Shown piece by piece: positions 8,554 through 18,005 of a DNA stretch of 64,000 nucleotides. The position numbers and the translations under genes are program-made. Position 1 is the first letter of the stretch. The number at the start of each line of letters is the position of its first letter. A model generated the notes under the pieces. The model ran no database searches. It saw only the letters and a list, made by a program, of their open reading frames with translations, and was not told where the DNA came from. Where the stretch lies: assembly GCF_024721975.1 (NCBI RefSeq), contig NZ_JANQBB010000001.1:310001-374000 (forward strand). Reading direction: 5' to 3'. Source of the stretch: Paenibacillus endoradicis (GTDB lineage Bacteria; Bacillota; Bacilli; Paenibacillales; Paenibacillaceae).

Positions 8554-8732
8554 AATCAAATGCCTGGCTATAAAAAATATAGTAACTTCGCTAATGGAAG
8601 TTTTAAGGGTGATTTTCCGATAAATAACATCGTAACTTAGAGCTAACATTAGTTGAATTATGTATTGCTTGAATTCAATTTTATAGTAAGCATTTTTATT
8701 AAAACTTTTTTTACTAAAGGAGAACTCACATC

Positions 8733-9488
8733 ATGAAAAAACTAGAAGGTAAAATCGCTTTAATTTCTGGAGCAGCTGGTGGTATTGGTAAAGGAATGGC
8801 AACTGCATTTGTTAAAGAAGGTGCAACGGTTGTTGTGGTTGACCTTAATGAAGAGCTAGGTAACCAAACAATCAAAGAATTGCAAGAGTTCGCTCCAGAA
8901 TCTATGTTTATTCAAGCAAATCTTGCTGAACATAATAAATTAGCTGGGATCGTAAAACAAGTTGCTGATAAATACGGTAGACTTGATATTTTGGTAAATA
9001 ACGCACATGCTTCACGAATGAATTCAATTGAAGATACAACTCAAGCTGACTTTGATCTTTCATTCAATACTGGATTCTATCCAACATTCTACTTTATGCA
9101 AGCAGCACTACCTTACTTAAAAGAAACACAAGGTAAAATTATTAACTTTGCATCAGGTGCTGGAATTAACGGTGACGTGAATCAAGTTTCTTATGCAGCA
9201 GCAAAAGAAGCAATTCGTGCTGCTACTCGAGTAGCAGCTAATGAATTCGGTCCATTTGGTATTAATGTAAACATCATTGCTCCAATTGCAAAATCACCTG
9301 GTTTGATCGAATGGGCTGAGAAAAATCCAGAGTACTATCAAGGAATGCTAAGTAAGATCCCTATGAGAAGACTTGGTGAACTTGAAGATGATATCGGTCG
9401 TGTAGCAGTATTTTTAGCAAGCGAAGACTCTGATTATATTACAGGTCAAACAATTATGGTTGATGGTGGTTCTATTAAATTACGCTAA
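8733..9488 (+). CDS. SDR-family oxidoreductase (FabG-like)
   Basis: A complete 251-residue short-chain dehydrogenase. The cofactor motif reads SGAAGGIGKG near residue 12, an Asp in VVVDLN suggests NAD(H) preference, NNAHA replaces the usual NNAG, the catalytic Ser is in FASGAG and the catalytic pair in YAAAK. The C-terminus has the usual TGQTIMVDGG. AAGGAG precedes the ATG. It shares a transcript with an MFS transporter 55 bases downstream, so it probably modifies a compound moved by that transporter. The substrate is unknown. Confidence 0.93.
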   Translation: MKKLEGKIALISGAAGGIGKGMATAFVKEGATVVVVDLNEELGNQTIKELQEFAPESMFIQANLAEHNKLAGIVKQVADKYGRLDILVNNAHASRMNSIEDTTQADFDLSFNTGFYPTFYFMQAALPYLKETQGKIINFASGAGINGDVNQVSYAAAKEAIRAATRVAANEFGPFGINVNIIAPIAKSPGLIEWAEKNPEYYQGMLSKIPMRRLGELEDDIGRVAVFLASEDSDYITGQTIMVDGGSIKLR

Positions 9489-9543
9489 TCGATTAACTTA
9501 CTAACTAGACAACTTTAATAGAAACGAAAAAGAGGGATACTAC

Positions 9544-10806
9544 ATGAATCAGCAGAAGAAAAAGATTCACTATGCATGGTGGGTATTATTAGGACTAGCT
9601 TTGATGGTCGGTTTGGCTAAGGGCGGTATTATGACGGCCGGTGGATTGTTCTTAACTCCGGTCACAGAAGATCTAGGTATCGGTATGGGGAACTTGACGT
9701 TGTACTTTAGTATTTCGTCGATCGTCACAATGATATTCTTGCCAATCGCTGGTAAAATGATTGCTAAGTATGATATTAGAAAATTGTTAGTGGTAGCAAT
9801 AATATTGCAAGCAGGTTCCTTTGCAATGTTTGGGTTTATGAATTCAGTATGGGGTTGGTACTTGTTCTGTATTCCAATGTCCATCGGTTCTATCTTTGTT
9901 ACGCAAATGGCTGGTCCAGTATTAATTAACAACTGGTTCAAAAAACATAATGGTCTTGCTGTAGGTATTATGGTCGCTTCCGGTGGATTATTTGGAGCTA
10001 TCCTTCAACCAATGGCAGGTAACTTAATTAATAGCGAAGGTTGGAGATATACGTATATCTTCTTGGGAGTATTAGTAATGGTTATCGTTATTCCAACGGT
10101 AATCCTTACAATTAGAAAGTCTCCTGGGCAAAAAGGTTTACAAGCTTTAGGCGCTGAGGAAGTGAAAGTTGAAGATACAACACCAAAAGAAGTAGTAGTA
10201 AAAGGTGTCACTGCCAAAGTTGCATTAAAATCATCTTCTTTTTATGCTTTACTTATTTTCTTCTTCTGTGTAACTTCAATCGGTAGTTTCGGTCAATATG
10301 TATCATCGTTTGCAATGAACATAGGTTATGATATTGTATTTGCTGGTTCTGCAATGGGCGGATGGCAGATTGGTACTTTAATTGGTGCATTGGCATTCGG
10401 TATGTTAACTGATAAAATTGGTGCGAAAAACACTGCGATCTTTGCAATGCTACTTGGACTAGTTCCAGTTATTATGCTTATAACTGTTGCTGATAATGCA
10501 ACAATGTTTAATATCGCTATTGCTATTTTTGGATTTGTTGTTGCATCAATTGGAACATTAGGACCGCTTCTTACAACTGCACTATTCGGTAATAAAGAAT
10601 ATGGTCAGATATATTCGACTGCTGTTATGGGACTTGCTATTGCAGGCATGGTTGCTTTACCTGCTTATGGATATATTGTTCAAATTACAGAAAGCTATAC
10701 AGCAATTCTTTATGCAGTTGGAATAATGATGGTCGTTAATGTCTTCGCTGTAATCCTAGCCTTTAAAGGTAAGAAGAAGCTTGAAAAAGCTGGTTTGTGG
10801 AGTTAA
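9544..10806 (+). CDS. Major facilitator superfamily transporter (oxalate/formate-antiporter-like)
   Basis: A 420-residue protein with twelve hydrophobic helices and a hydrophilic central loop rich in Glu, Lys and Val (about residues 197-225). The N-terminus, with YAWWVLLGLALM and GGLFLTPVTEDLG, is typical of the OFA/monocarboxylate branch of the MFS, which moves small organic anions. The loop between helices 2 and 3 carries an AGKMIAKYDIRK segment in place of the standard MFS motif. It is co-transcribed with the upstream SDR, suggesting uptake of a small hydroxy or keto acid that the SDR then acts on; this is inference. Confidence 0.9.
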   Translation: MNQQKKKIHYAWWVLLGLALMVGLAKGGIMTAGGLFLTPVTEDLGIGMGNLTLYFSISSIVTMIFLPIAGKMIAKYDIRKLLVVAIILQAGSFAMFGFMNSVWGWYLFCIPMSIGSIFVTQMAGPVLINNWFKKHNGLAVGIMVASGGLFGAILQPMAGNLINSEGWRYTYIFLGVLVMVIVIPTVILTIRKSPGQKGLQALGAEEVKVEDTTPKEVVVKGVTAKVALKSSSFYALLIFFFCVTSIGSFGQYVSSFAMNIGYDIVFAGSAMGGWQIGTLIGALAFGMLTDKIGAKNTAIFAMLLGLVPVIMLITVADNATMFNIAIAIFGFVVASIGTLGPLLTTALFGNKEYGQIYSTAVMGLAIAGMVALPAYGYIVQITESYTAILYAVGIMMVVNVFAVILAFKGKKKLEKAGLWS

Positions 10807-10858
10807 TTATTAGATCGATAATATAGAGAGATATCTCTCTTAATTAATATGCACCTCA

Positions 10859-10903
10859 TAGAATAGACATTAGAAAGCCTGAGGCTAAACCGATGTTATT
10901 CTA
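10859..10903 (+). terminator. Two-part hairpin after the MFS gene
   Basis: TAGAATA and TATTCTA form the outer stem, ACAT/ATGT continues it and AGCC/GGCT caps it. A short T-run occurs about ten bases further on. It is probably the end of the SDR/MFS transcript. Confidence 0.5.
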
Positions 10904-11027
10904 GGGGGTGTATTTTTGACTTTTAATGTAAATTATTCTTCTTATACGACACTATTTCCTGTATACTAATCAATAGTCTTTTAGAATTTTTAATGTATTA
11001 ATTTATTTTGAGGAAGTGCGATGTTAT

Positions 11028-11948
11028 ATGGAGAAATTGGCAGTATATGAAAGTACGCAAGTTTTAGAAGGACAAGCAGTTTTGGCTGCATTAGAGCAAT
11101 CTCTTGCTATGATAGAATTTAATTCACTAGGAGATGTGCTTTGGGCTAATGATCACTTTGCTTCGGCATTAGGTTACAAAGTTTCCGAAATAGCTGGTAT
11201 GCATCATAGTCAGTTTTGCACAGTGGATTTTGCTCAAAGCCCAGAGTATTCAAAGCTATGGGATGACTTAAGAAGTGGGCTGAAATTTCAAGAGAAAATT
11301 ACTCGCGTAGCTAAAGATGGAACGATACTCTATTTTGAAGCTACGTACATGCCAGTTTGTAATGAGGATGGACAAATCGTAGCTGTCCTTAAAGTAGCAA
11401 CTGATATTACGGCGAGGGAAACTGCGGCTTCTAAACTAACTGCTGAATTACAGCAAATGGCTGAAAATTTACTCCAACGTACTGAAGATGGTATAAACCG
11501 TACACAACAAGTCGCCGAGGCAATAGAACAAGTGATTAATGGCAATGAGAGCAACTTAAACTTGCTTCATGACTTAGAGGAACAGACTACTGTGATACAA
11601 GGTGCTGTCCAGACAATCCGTGGGTTTGCTTCCCAAACGAAACTACTTGCCTTGAATGCCGCGATAGAGGCTGCGCATGCGGGGGAACATGGTCGAGGTT
11701 TTGAAGTAGTAGCTACCGAGGTTCGAAAGTTGGCGAATCAAGTTGAAGAAGGTGCTAACGAGATACGAGCTACGGTGAAAGGGATTTCTGAACAGGTCTA
11801 CAAGGTTAGTAGAGGCACAAAAGAATCCCAGGGGACTATTGATAATAGTCAGCAGCTAATACAACAAGCTGTCGATGAGTTTGTAGGAATCGGTGAATCT
11901 GCTGGCAGGCTTGATATTCAAGCTAAGACTTTAAGCCAATTATTATAA
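11028..11948 (+). CDS. Soluble PAS-domain methyl-accepting chemotaxis protein
   Basis: A 306-residue cytoplasmic chemoreceptor without membrane segments or HAMP domain. Residues 20-135 form a PAS sensor ([20 protein letters not shown], then [14 protein letters not shown] and a VATDITARE end). Residues 140-306 are a coiled-coil signalling domain with the conserved hairpin tip [20 protein letters not shown], which contacts CheA/CheW. The ATG at 11028 follows GAGGAAG. The PAS domain could sense redox state through a bound flavin or haem, or an internal metabolite; no ligand is visible. It is a single-gene unit closed by a strong terminator. Confidence 0.92.
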   Translation: MEKLAVYESTQVLEGQAVLAALEQSLAMIEFNSLGDVLWANDHFASALGYKVSEIAGMHHSQFCTVDFAQSPEYSKLWDDLRSGLKFQEKITRVAKDGTILYFEATYMPVCNEDGQIVAVLKVATDITARETAASKLTAELQQMAENLLQRTEDGINRTQQVAEAIEQVINGNESNLNLLHDLEEQTTVIQGAVQTIRGFASQTKLLALNAAIEAAHAGEHGRGFEVVATEVRKLANQVEEGANEIRATVKGISEQVYKVSRGTKESQGTIDNSQQLIQQAVDEFVGIGESAGRLDIQAKTLSQLL

Positions 11949-11972
11949 TTAACATTTAGTTCGTTGCTAAAT

Positions 11973-12018
11973 AAAGACGTCTGAAACCTGTCTGTATACA
12001 GGTTTTAGACGTCTTTAT
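11973..12018 (+). terminator. Rho-independent terminator
   Basis: AAAGACGTCTGAAACCTGT pairs with ACAGGTTTTAGACGTCTTT across a six-base loop, with one mismatch, and a T-rich tail follows. Confidence 0.85.
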
Positions 12019-12282
12019 TTGTTATAAAAATGTAGCCTTTTGAGAGTGTACTAAAGGTTGATTGAAACTGCCTCTAAGGATGTTTGATTTTATCTTAATA
12101 ACGTCGACTTTCTGAAAAACAATGCAGTATTTCTAAAATTTGCCATATTATTATTGTTGAATCTAATATCTATAATTGATTTGTAAGCTTGTAAAGCTAA
12201 CGCTGTAAAAGATTTCTTTCTTAGTCTAAGAGTTGTTTATCTATGAAAATTAGTTGTGGTGAGGGAGGTTGATTAATAAAGA

Positions 12283-12296
12283 TGTAAACGCTTACT
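12283..12296 (+). promoter_or_regulatory. Candidate cre (CcpA) site
   Basis: TGTAAACGCTTACT matches the catabolite-responsive element consensus TGWNANCGNTNWCA at every position but the last. It lies 70-83 bases upstream of the TTG start of the large secreted protein, where CcpA binding would block transcription. Apart from this site I see nothing gene-like in the 346 bases from 12019 to 12365. Confidence 0.5.
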
Positions 12297-12365
12297 AATT
12301 ATCTCGTAGGAGAGCAAGAAGGAGTTAATCAACTTTAGTTAATCCAATTATAGGAGGGAAAATAA

Positions 12366-15300
12366 TTGAAAAACTTGAAAAGAATGATCTCCACAATCTC
12401 AATGTTCGCTATCCTAATTAGTTTATGCTACATACATCCTAGTATTTCAACAGCCGCTGTTCCTGTAACTTCAGCAAATTCGTCTATATTTGGGCCAAAT
12501 GTATATGTTTTCGAACCGACGATGTCCTCTTCGGAAATTCAAAGCATTACAAATTCAGTCTTCAGCAACCAGGAATCTAATGAATTTGGAAGCGATCGTT
12601 ATGCATTTCTCTTCAAGCCTGGTAGTTATAATGTAGATTTTAATGTAGGCTTCTATACACATGTAGCAGGTCTTGGGAAAAATCCAGGAGATGTCACGAT
12701 ATCAGGCGGTTTGAACGTCAATGCAGACTGGGATAACGGTAATGCGACGCGCAATTTTTGGCGTGCGATTGAAAATCTAACCATTAATCCCTTGAGCGGA
12801 AAAACACAAATCGCTGTATCACAAGCAGCACCATTAAGACGATTGCATGTTAAGGGTGAGTTAGATCTATTTGATTTTGACTCTAACTGGAACGCAGGTT
12901 GGGCAAGTGGTGGATACTTAGCTGATTCGATCGTCGATGGTCCGATTGTTCCAGCCTCACAACAACAATGGTTTTCGAGAAACAGTCAATACAACAATTG
13001 GACAAATGGGGTTTGGAATATGGTCTTCGTAGGTGATAGTAATCCGCCTACCGGGCAATTTCCTGATCCTCCGTATACAGTTGTTGAGAAGACACCTGTC
13101 ATACGAGAAAAACCTTATCTCTATATAGATAATGCTGGTCAATACCAGGTGTTTGTTCCATCATTGCAAACGAATACACAAGGTATCAGCTGGGCAAACG
13201 GGTCCACACCAGGAAAATCTATTTCTATTGATCAGTTCTATATTGCTCGTGAAGATACATCTACTGCAGCAAGTATTAACATGGCGCTTAGTCAAGGAAA
13301 GAACCTATTATTTACACCAGGCAATTACCATCTGAATGACACGATTAGAATAACGAATCCTAATACAGTAGTACTGGGAATCGGATTACCTACTTTAATA
13401 CCAGACAATGGACAAATTGCAATGTCAGTTGCCGATATTGATGGTGTGGAAATTGCAGGAATTGTCTTTGATGCTGGTCCTGTTAACTCATCTACATTAC
13501 TGGAAGTAGGACCTAATGGAAGCTCCAATACACATGTAACGAATCCTGTCTCTCTTCATGATCTTACGTTCAGAACCGGAGGGGCTACTAACGGTAAAAA
13601 TGATGTAGCATTAAAGATTAACAGCAATAATGTTATTGGCGATCATTTTTGGATATGGCGGGCCGATCATGGTGCTGGAGCGGGATGGGATAGTAACGTC
13701 TCTAAGAATGGTCTTGTTGTCAACGGCAATAACGTTACTTTGTACGGATTGTTTAACGAGCATCACAATGAATATCAGACGATTTGGAATGGGAATGGAG
13801 GGCGACTTTATTTCTATCAGTCCGAAATTCCTTATGATGTTCCAAGTCAAGAAGCTTGGATGAGTCAGAATGGAACTGTCGACGGATACGCTTCATATAA
13901 AGTAGCAAACACCGTTACAGATCATGAAGCATGGGGTCTAGGCATATATTCTTTCTTTAGAGATGCACCTGTTAAGCTAGAAAGTGCGATAGAGGTACCG
14001 AATGTACCAGGTGTGAAAATTCATCATGCGACCACAATATGGTTGTCTGGAACAGCTGGAAGTGAAATAACACATATCATTAACAAGATCGGCGAAAAAG
14101 TATATGCCAATTCGCCTGCTGGAGCAATGCGACAAACGGTAACTGAATTTGTAGGCAATGGAACTGCAGATGCGGTTGCACCAAGTGTGCCAACGAATCT
14201 ATCGGCGATAGCTTCGTCAAATAGCCAAATTAATTTAAATTGGACGGCATCTACAGATAATGTTGGTGTCATCGGATATGATATTTATCGCAATGGTTCA
14301 TTTGTCGGATCGTCAACTCAGACTTCATATACGGATACAGGATTACTTGAATCAACGTTATATAGCTACTCTATTAAAGCTAAGGATGCGGCGGGCAACC
14401 TCTCAGCTTCAAGTAACATTGTTACTGCCGTCACATTAGCAGGGGGAGTGGCTATAGCGCTAGACCGAACTGGCTGGACAGCATCTTCCAATCCTGCAAG
14501 TGGGGATGTAGCAGCAAATCTATTGGATGGAAATATGTCCTCGCGCTGGAGTACTGGAGCTGCTATGACACCTGGGCAATCCATCGTAGTAGATATGAAA
14601 TCAGCGAAAAACATAAGTAAGATCGTCATGGATTCTACTGGTAGTGATCTGGACTACGCACGAGGTTACGAAGTATACGTTTCAAATGATGGTACAAACT
14701 GGGGAACTGCTATATCTAGTGGTTCTGGCACAGGCCCAATAATTACAGTTGATTTTTCATCTCAGACCTCACGTTATATTAAAGTAGTACAGACCGGTAC
14801 CGTAACTAACTGGTGGTCTATTCGAGAATTCAATGTATTCGGTAGCATGGTTCCAGTTGATACAGTAGCACCAAGTGTCCCTGCGAATCTGATGGTAACA
14901 GTTGCTTCAAATAGCCAAATTAACTTGAGCTGGAATGCTTCGAGCGATAATGATGCTGTATCAAGTTATGATATTTATCGCAATGGTGCTATCGTTGGTT
15001 CATCCACTTCAACCACTTACATTGACACAGGTCTAACTCCAGCAACCACATATAACTACTTTATTAAAGCCAAAGATGCAGCAGGCAACATATCTGCTGC
15101 GAGCAGTACAGTAAACGCAACTACCTCTGGTGGGGGAACAGGAAATGCACTTGACAGGACGGGATGGGTTGCATCATCCTCTCCAATAAGTGGCGATGTG
15201 CCAGCTAATTTATTAGATGGCAGTATGTCCTCGCGTTGGAGTACTGGAGCCGCTATGACACCTGGGCAATCCATTACATTAGACATGTTGGCTGTTAAAG

Positions 15301-15536
15301 AATTTAACAAAATTGTCATGGATTCTACAGGAAGTAATGATGATTATGCCCGTGGTTACGAGGTATTCGTATCGAATGACGGAACGAATTGGGGTAGCAC
15401 TATTGCTGTTGGATCAGGAACCGGACCAGTAATTCCGATTAACTTCGCAACTCAACATGCTCGTTACATTAAAATAGTTCAGACTGGCACTTCTTCAAGT
15501 TGGTGGTCGATCCGAGAGATTAATATTTACAACTAG
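12366..15536 (+). CDS. Large secreted protein with duplicated FN3-discoidin (F5/8) modules
   Basis: The gene starts at TTG behind GGAGGG and encodes 1056 residues. Residues 1-31 are a Sec signal peptide (NLKRM, hydrophobic core, STAA). Residues 35 to about 600 look like a parallel beta-helix (many G-x-N-x-V turns; WANG, YHLNDTIRI), reminiscent of GH55-like or other glycan-acting proteins, but I cannot assign catalytic residues. Then come FN3 (about 605-690), F5/8 C discoidin (about 695-828), FN3 (about 832-920) and F5/8 C (about 925-1056). The discoidin units probably bind carbohydrate. A cre-like site upstream suggests carbon control. Confidence 0.9.
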   Translation: MKNLKRMISTISMFAILISLCYIHPSISTAAVPVTSANSSIFGPNVYVFEPTMSSSEIQSITNSVFSNQESNEFGSDRYAFLFKPGSYNVDFNVGFYTHVAGLGKNPGDVTISGGLNVNADWDNGNATRNFWRAIENLTINPLSGKTQIAVSQAAPLRRLHVKGELDLFDFDSNWNAGWASGGYLADSIVDGPIVPASQQQWFSRNSQYNNWTNGVWNMVFVGDSNPPTGQFPDPPYTVVEKTPVIREKPYLYIDNAGQYQVFVPSLQTNTQGISWANGSTPGKSISIDQFYIAREDTSTAASINMALSQGKNLLFTPGNYHLNDTIRITNPNTVVLGIGLPTLIPDNGQIAMSVADIDGVEIAGIVFDAGPVNSSTLLEVGPNGSSNTHVTNPVSLHDLTFRTGGATNGKNDVALKINSNNVIGDHFWIWRADHGAGAGWDSNVSKNGLVVNGNNVTLYGLFNEHHNEYQTIWNGNGGRLYFYQSEIPYDVPSQEAWMSQNGTVDGYASYKVANTVTDHEAWGLGIYSFFRDAPVKLESAIEVPNVPGVKIHHATTIWLSGTAGSEITHIINKIGEKVYANSPAGAMRQTVTEFVGNGTADAVAPSVPTNLSAIASSNSQINLNWTASTDNVGVIGYDIYRNGSFVGSSTQTSYTDTGLLESTLYSYSIKAKDAAGNLSASSNIVTAVTLAGGVAIALDRTGWTASSNPASGDVAANLLDGNMSSRWSTGAAMTPGQSIVVDMKSAKNISKIVMDSTGSDLDYARGYEVYVSNDGTNWGTAISSGSGTGPIITVDFSSQTSRYIKVVQTGTVTNWWSIREFNVFGSMVPVDTVAPSVPANLMVTVASNSQINLSWNASSDNDAVSSYDIYRNGAIVGSSTSTTYIDTGLTPATTYNYFIKAKDAAGNISAASSTVNATTSGGGTGNALDRTGWVASSSPISGDVPANLLDGSMSSRWSTGAAMTPGQSITLDMLAVKEFNKIVMDSTGSNDDYARGYEVFVSNDGTNWGSTIAVGSGTGPVIPINFATQHARYIKIVQTGTSSSWWSIREINIYN
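14165..15536 (+). repeat. Tandem duplication of an FN3-discoidin module, about 690-base period
   Basis: The second half of the gene repeats the first with a 690-base period: the discoidin core beginning TCGCGCTGGA at 14541 recurs as TCGCGTTGGA at 15231. The encoded modules are very alike, with stretches such as MSSRWSTGAAMTPGQSI identical in both. Confidence 0.85.
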
Positions 15537-15544
15537 TACAATAG

Positions 15545-15583
15545 AAAAGCATTGATTTAGGTTGTTCTGAATCAATGCTTTTT
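15545..15583 (+). terminator. Rho-independent terminator after the secreted protein gene
   Basis: AAAGCATTGATT and AATCAATGCTTT form a perfect stem with T residues after it. It overlaps the stop region of the convergent gene. Confidence 0.8.
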
Positions 15584-16147
15584 ATAGTTTATTTGGATTA
15601 GGGAGTGTGGACTCCTTCTAGCATCTGAGTAATTTGATAATTTCACATTATGGATAGATGTAATAAACTCATATCGATTATGTACTTTCAAACTGTACTC
15701 TTTATCAATAATATCCTTCATCTTATTGTTATTAATATTTAGTGTAGCTCTGTAATAGGCAGTAAGGTTAATAGCCTTATCATCTTTAGAATTAATTTGA
15801 TTAGATGCGTAATCCTGATTTAAATATTCGGTATATAACTGATAAAAGTTACTGTTAGCATGATGTAATAATAGATCAATCTGATCTGCCGAAAGCGAAA
15901 AGTCCAATATATCTAGAACATTTCTCTCATTAATTTCAGAGATGAAACCACCGTACAAAGGAAAGATTCCAGACCACATAAAATTTCGTGAATTATATTT
16001 ATCTCTTCGGACTTCTATGTTGTTATTATTATTATTTTTAGAAGATAATTGATCTGAACCGAATATTTCTTTTTCATATGTTTGGATAAGTAAGAAAGAA
16101 AAAACAAGCAGAACTACTGAAATGAGCAACCATTTTAATTTAACCAT
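15572..16147 (-). CDS. Hypothetical membrane-anchored protein, 191 aa
   Basis: I do not recognise this protein. Residues 5-23 are one hydrophobic segment with a positively charged start, so it is probably anchored by its N-terminus with the rest outside the membrane. Residues 38-44 are a run of Asn around a single Ser-Ser-Lys start, a low-complexity linker. The remaining part is polar, rich in Asn, Tyr and Leu, with no motif I can name. GGAGGAG-type sequence lies upstream of the ATG. It converges on the secreted protein gene, and its 3' end overlaps that gene's terminator. Confidence 0.7.
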   Translation of the reverse strand: MVKLKWLLISVVLLVFSFLLIQTYEKEIFGSDQLSSKNNNNNNIEVRRDKYNSRNFMWSGIFPLYGGFISEINERNVLDILDFSLSADQIDLLLHHANSNFYQLYTEYLNQDYASNQINSKDDKAINLTAYYRATLNINNNKMKDIIDKEYSLKVHNRYEFITSIHNVKLSNYSDARRSPHSLIQINYKKH

Positions 16148-16397
16148 TACTCTTTCTGTCTCCTCCTTATACGTTTAAATATCAATTCATAAAAGATATA
16201 GTTACGTTAACTTATTTTACCATTATCGAGAAACTAATGTTATATTTAGCATGATTATCTAATAGCATGCAGAGCAAGCACAGAATTAGTAAGGTGTTTG
16301 TTCTTTTTTTTGTTGGAATTAACAGGTAAATTTTGGTTTTATTATGCTAGGATATATGTTATAACAACCTAATCTCAAAGAGAAATGAGTTGATTCT

Positions 16398-17291
16398 ATG
16401 AAGAAGAAAGTCGTTTTAGCGGGTGGGACTGGTTTTGTCGGGATATACTTCAATGAAAAATTTCGAAATATGGGTTATGAGGTGAAAATTATCTCAAGAC
16501 AAAAAGGTCATATTTCTTGGGATAATGAAGCAGATATAATAGAAGCAATTAATGATTCGGAAATGCTAATCAATCTAGCGGGGAAGTCAGTAGACTGCCG
16601 TTACAATGAGCAGAACAAGCGTGAAATTCTAATGTCAAGAGTAGACACAACACGTATACTTGGTAAGGCAGTACTAGAATGTGAAAATCCTCCTATATTA
16701 TGGATTAATTCAAGTACAGCGACTATTTATCGACATGCTGAAGACCGACCAATGACTGAAGAGACAGGAGAAATTGGTTCAGGGTTTTCCGTTGACGTAG
16801 CGACAGAATGGGAAAAGACTTTCTTTTCATTCGACTTATCTGCCACTAGAAGAGTCGCCTTGAGACTTGCAATTGTACTTGGTGAACATGGCGGTGTTAT
16901 GACTGCCTTCAAAAACTTAGTTAGATTTGGTCTTGGTGGTGCGCAAGGATCTGGCAATCAGAAATTTAGCTGGATTCATATTGAAGATTTATTCGATATG
17001 ACGATCTTCATTAGAGACAACGCACAGATTAGCGGAGTAATTAATTGTTCTGCACCTCATCCAGTAACCAATCGTGAATTGATGGATACGTTACGGAAAA
17101 CGATGAATGTAAAATTCGGATTGCCATCTCCAAAGTGGATGCTTGAATTTGGTGCAGTAGTCATAAAAACAGAAACTGAGTTAATTTTGAAGAGCCGGTG
17201 GGTTATTCCAGACCGCATAGAGAAAGCTGGATATGTATTTAAATATCGTACTATTGATAATGCACTTCAACAAATCTTACAAAGTACGTAA
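16398..17291 (+). CDS. TIGR01777-family NAD-dependent epimerase/dehydratase (YfhF/YfcH-like)
   Basis: A 297-residue atypical SDR. The Rossmann motif GGTGFVG lies at residues 9-15, NLAGKSVDCRY is the hallmark of the TIGR01777 family, and SSTATIYRH plus a WIHIEDL segment follow. The C-terminus matches the DUF1731 domain (PSPKWMLEFGAVVI, SRWVIPDRIEKAGY). Family members are linked to cell division (SulA-like) only by old annotation, and the reaction is not established. It is monocistronic, with a weak ribosome-binding site. Confidence 0.9.
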   Translation: MKKKVVLAGGTGFVGIYFNEKFRNMGYEVKIISRQKGHISWDNEADIIEAINDSEMLINLAGKSVDCRYNEQNKREILMSRVDTTRILGKAVLECENPPILWINSSTATIYRHAEDRPMTEETGEIGSGFSVDVATEWEKTFFSFDLSATRRVALRLAIVLGEHGGVMTAFKNLVRFGLGGAQGSGNQKFSWIHIEDLFDMTIFIRDNAQISGVINCSAPHPVTNRELMDTLRKTMNVKFGLPSPKWMLEFGAVVIKTETELILKSRWVIPDRIEKAGYVFKYRTIDNALQQILQST

Positions 17292-17304
17292 TAACAATAA
17301 TTAA

Positions 17305-17442
17305 AAACAAGATAAATATAGAAAACTTGGTTTTGGAAGACAGCTATTAGTGGAAGCAGAGAGAATAATAGTTGATCCCTTTATCATCACTACATTAGAT
17401 AAAATAAGGAATAAAGAGGCTGGATCCGTAATAATATACTAG
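17305..17442 (+). pseudogene. Remnant of a GNAT acetyltransferase
   Basis: An open stretch of 45 codons between stops has no start codon or ribosome-binding site but translates to a segment containing YRKLGFGRQLLVEAERI. This is the acetyl-CoA-binding motif A of GNAT enzymes (R-x-x-G-x-G). The N-terminal half of the domain is missing and the C-terminal half is unrelated or decayed. It is best explained as a deletion remnant. Confidence 0.6.
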
Positions 17443-17505
17443 TTAGTTTTTTTTGAATAATAATGAAATTATTTTTCTCTAAACTAGTATAGGGAGTGGT
17501 TGAAG

Positions 17506-17904
17506 ATGGAAAGAGAAGCAGGGTTTTGGATACGACTTGGTGCTAAATTGTTAGATGGTATTATTATCGGAATTCCAATAAGTCTACTTGCTTCAATCTT
17601 TATCGGGGAGCATGCTGAAGATCTATTTAAAAACACTGTGAATGTGCTCTATTCAATGCTTTTACCTATATTTTGGAGTGGTTATACCGTAGGAAAGCGT
17701 TTATGTAACATCAGAATTAGAAACGTCAATGATCAGATGCCTCCAACATTTTTGAATATGTTATTGCGTGATGTTGTAAGTGGGCTAGTCTATGCATTCA
17801 CTTTTGGAATTGGTATCATCGTAAGCATTTGTATGGTCTGTATGCGAGAAGATAAGCGCTCCTTACATGATTTAATTGCAGGGACTGAAGTCATTCATGA
17901 TTAA
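17506..17904 (+). CDS. RDD-family membrane protein
   Basis: A 132-residue protein with the RDD-domain pattern: an opening Gly-Phe-Trp-x-Arg, LGAKLLDGIIIG in helix 1 (the family's Arg-Asp-Asp becomes Lys-Leu-Leu-Asp here), a second hydrophobic pair and the C-terminal SLHDLIAGTEVI. Such proteins are small transporters or membrane accessory proteins of mostly unknown role; some act as Na+/H+ antiporters. The ATG at 17506 fits GGGAGTGG; an in-frame TTG at 17500 touches that site. A bidirectional terminator follows. Confidence 0.88.
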   Translation: MEREAGFWIRLGAKLLDGIIIGIPISLLASIFIGEHAEDLFKNTVNVLYSMLLPIFWSGYTVGKRLCNIRIRNVNDQMPPTFLNMLLRDVVSGLVYAFTFGIGIIVSICMVCMREDKRSLHDLIAGTEVIHD

Positions 17905-17953
17905 GTATGGTGGATAGCCCAATATAGCAATAACAATTATAGTTTTTAATAAC

Positions 17954-18002
17954 CGAAAAAGGCATGATATAAGCTAATTCAGCTTATATCATGCCTTTTT
18001 CG
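17954..18002. terminator. Bidirectional rho-independent terminator
   Basis: GGCATGATATAAGCT and AGCTTATATCATGCC form a perfect stem flanked by five A and five T residues. It serves both the RDD gene and the convergent TetR gene. Confidence 0.92.
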
Positions 18003-18005
18003 ATC

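Noticed and set aside
8554..8732. Riboswitch in the long leader of the SDR/MFS operon
   Set aside because: I see no known riboswitch core and no terminator or sequestering hairpin before the start codon.
13611..13863. Antisense and alternate-frame ORFs inside the secreted protein gene
   Set aside because: They have no ribosome-binding sites, and the sense frame is strongly protein-like throughout.
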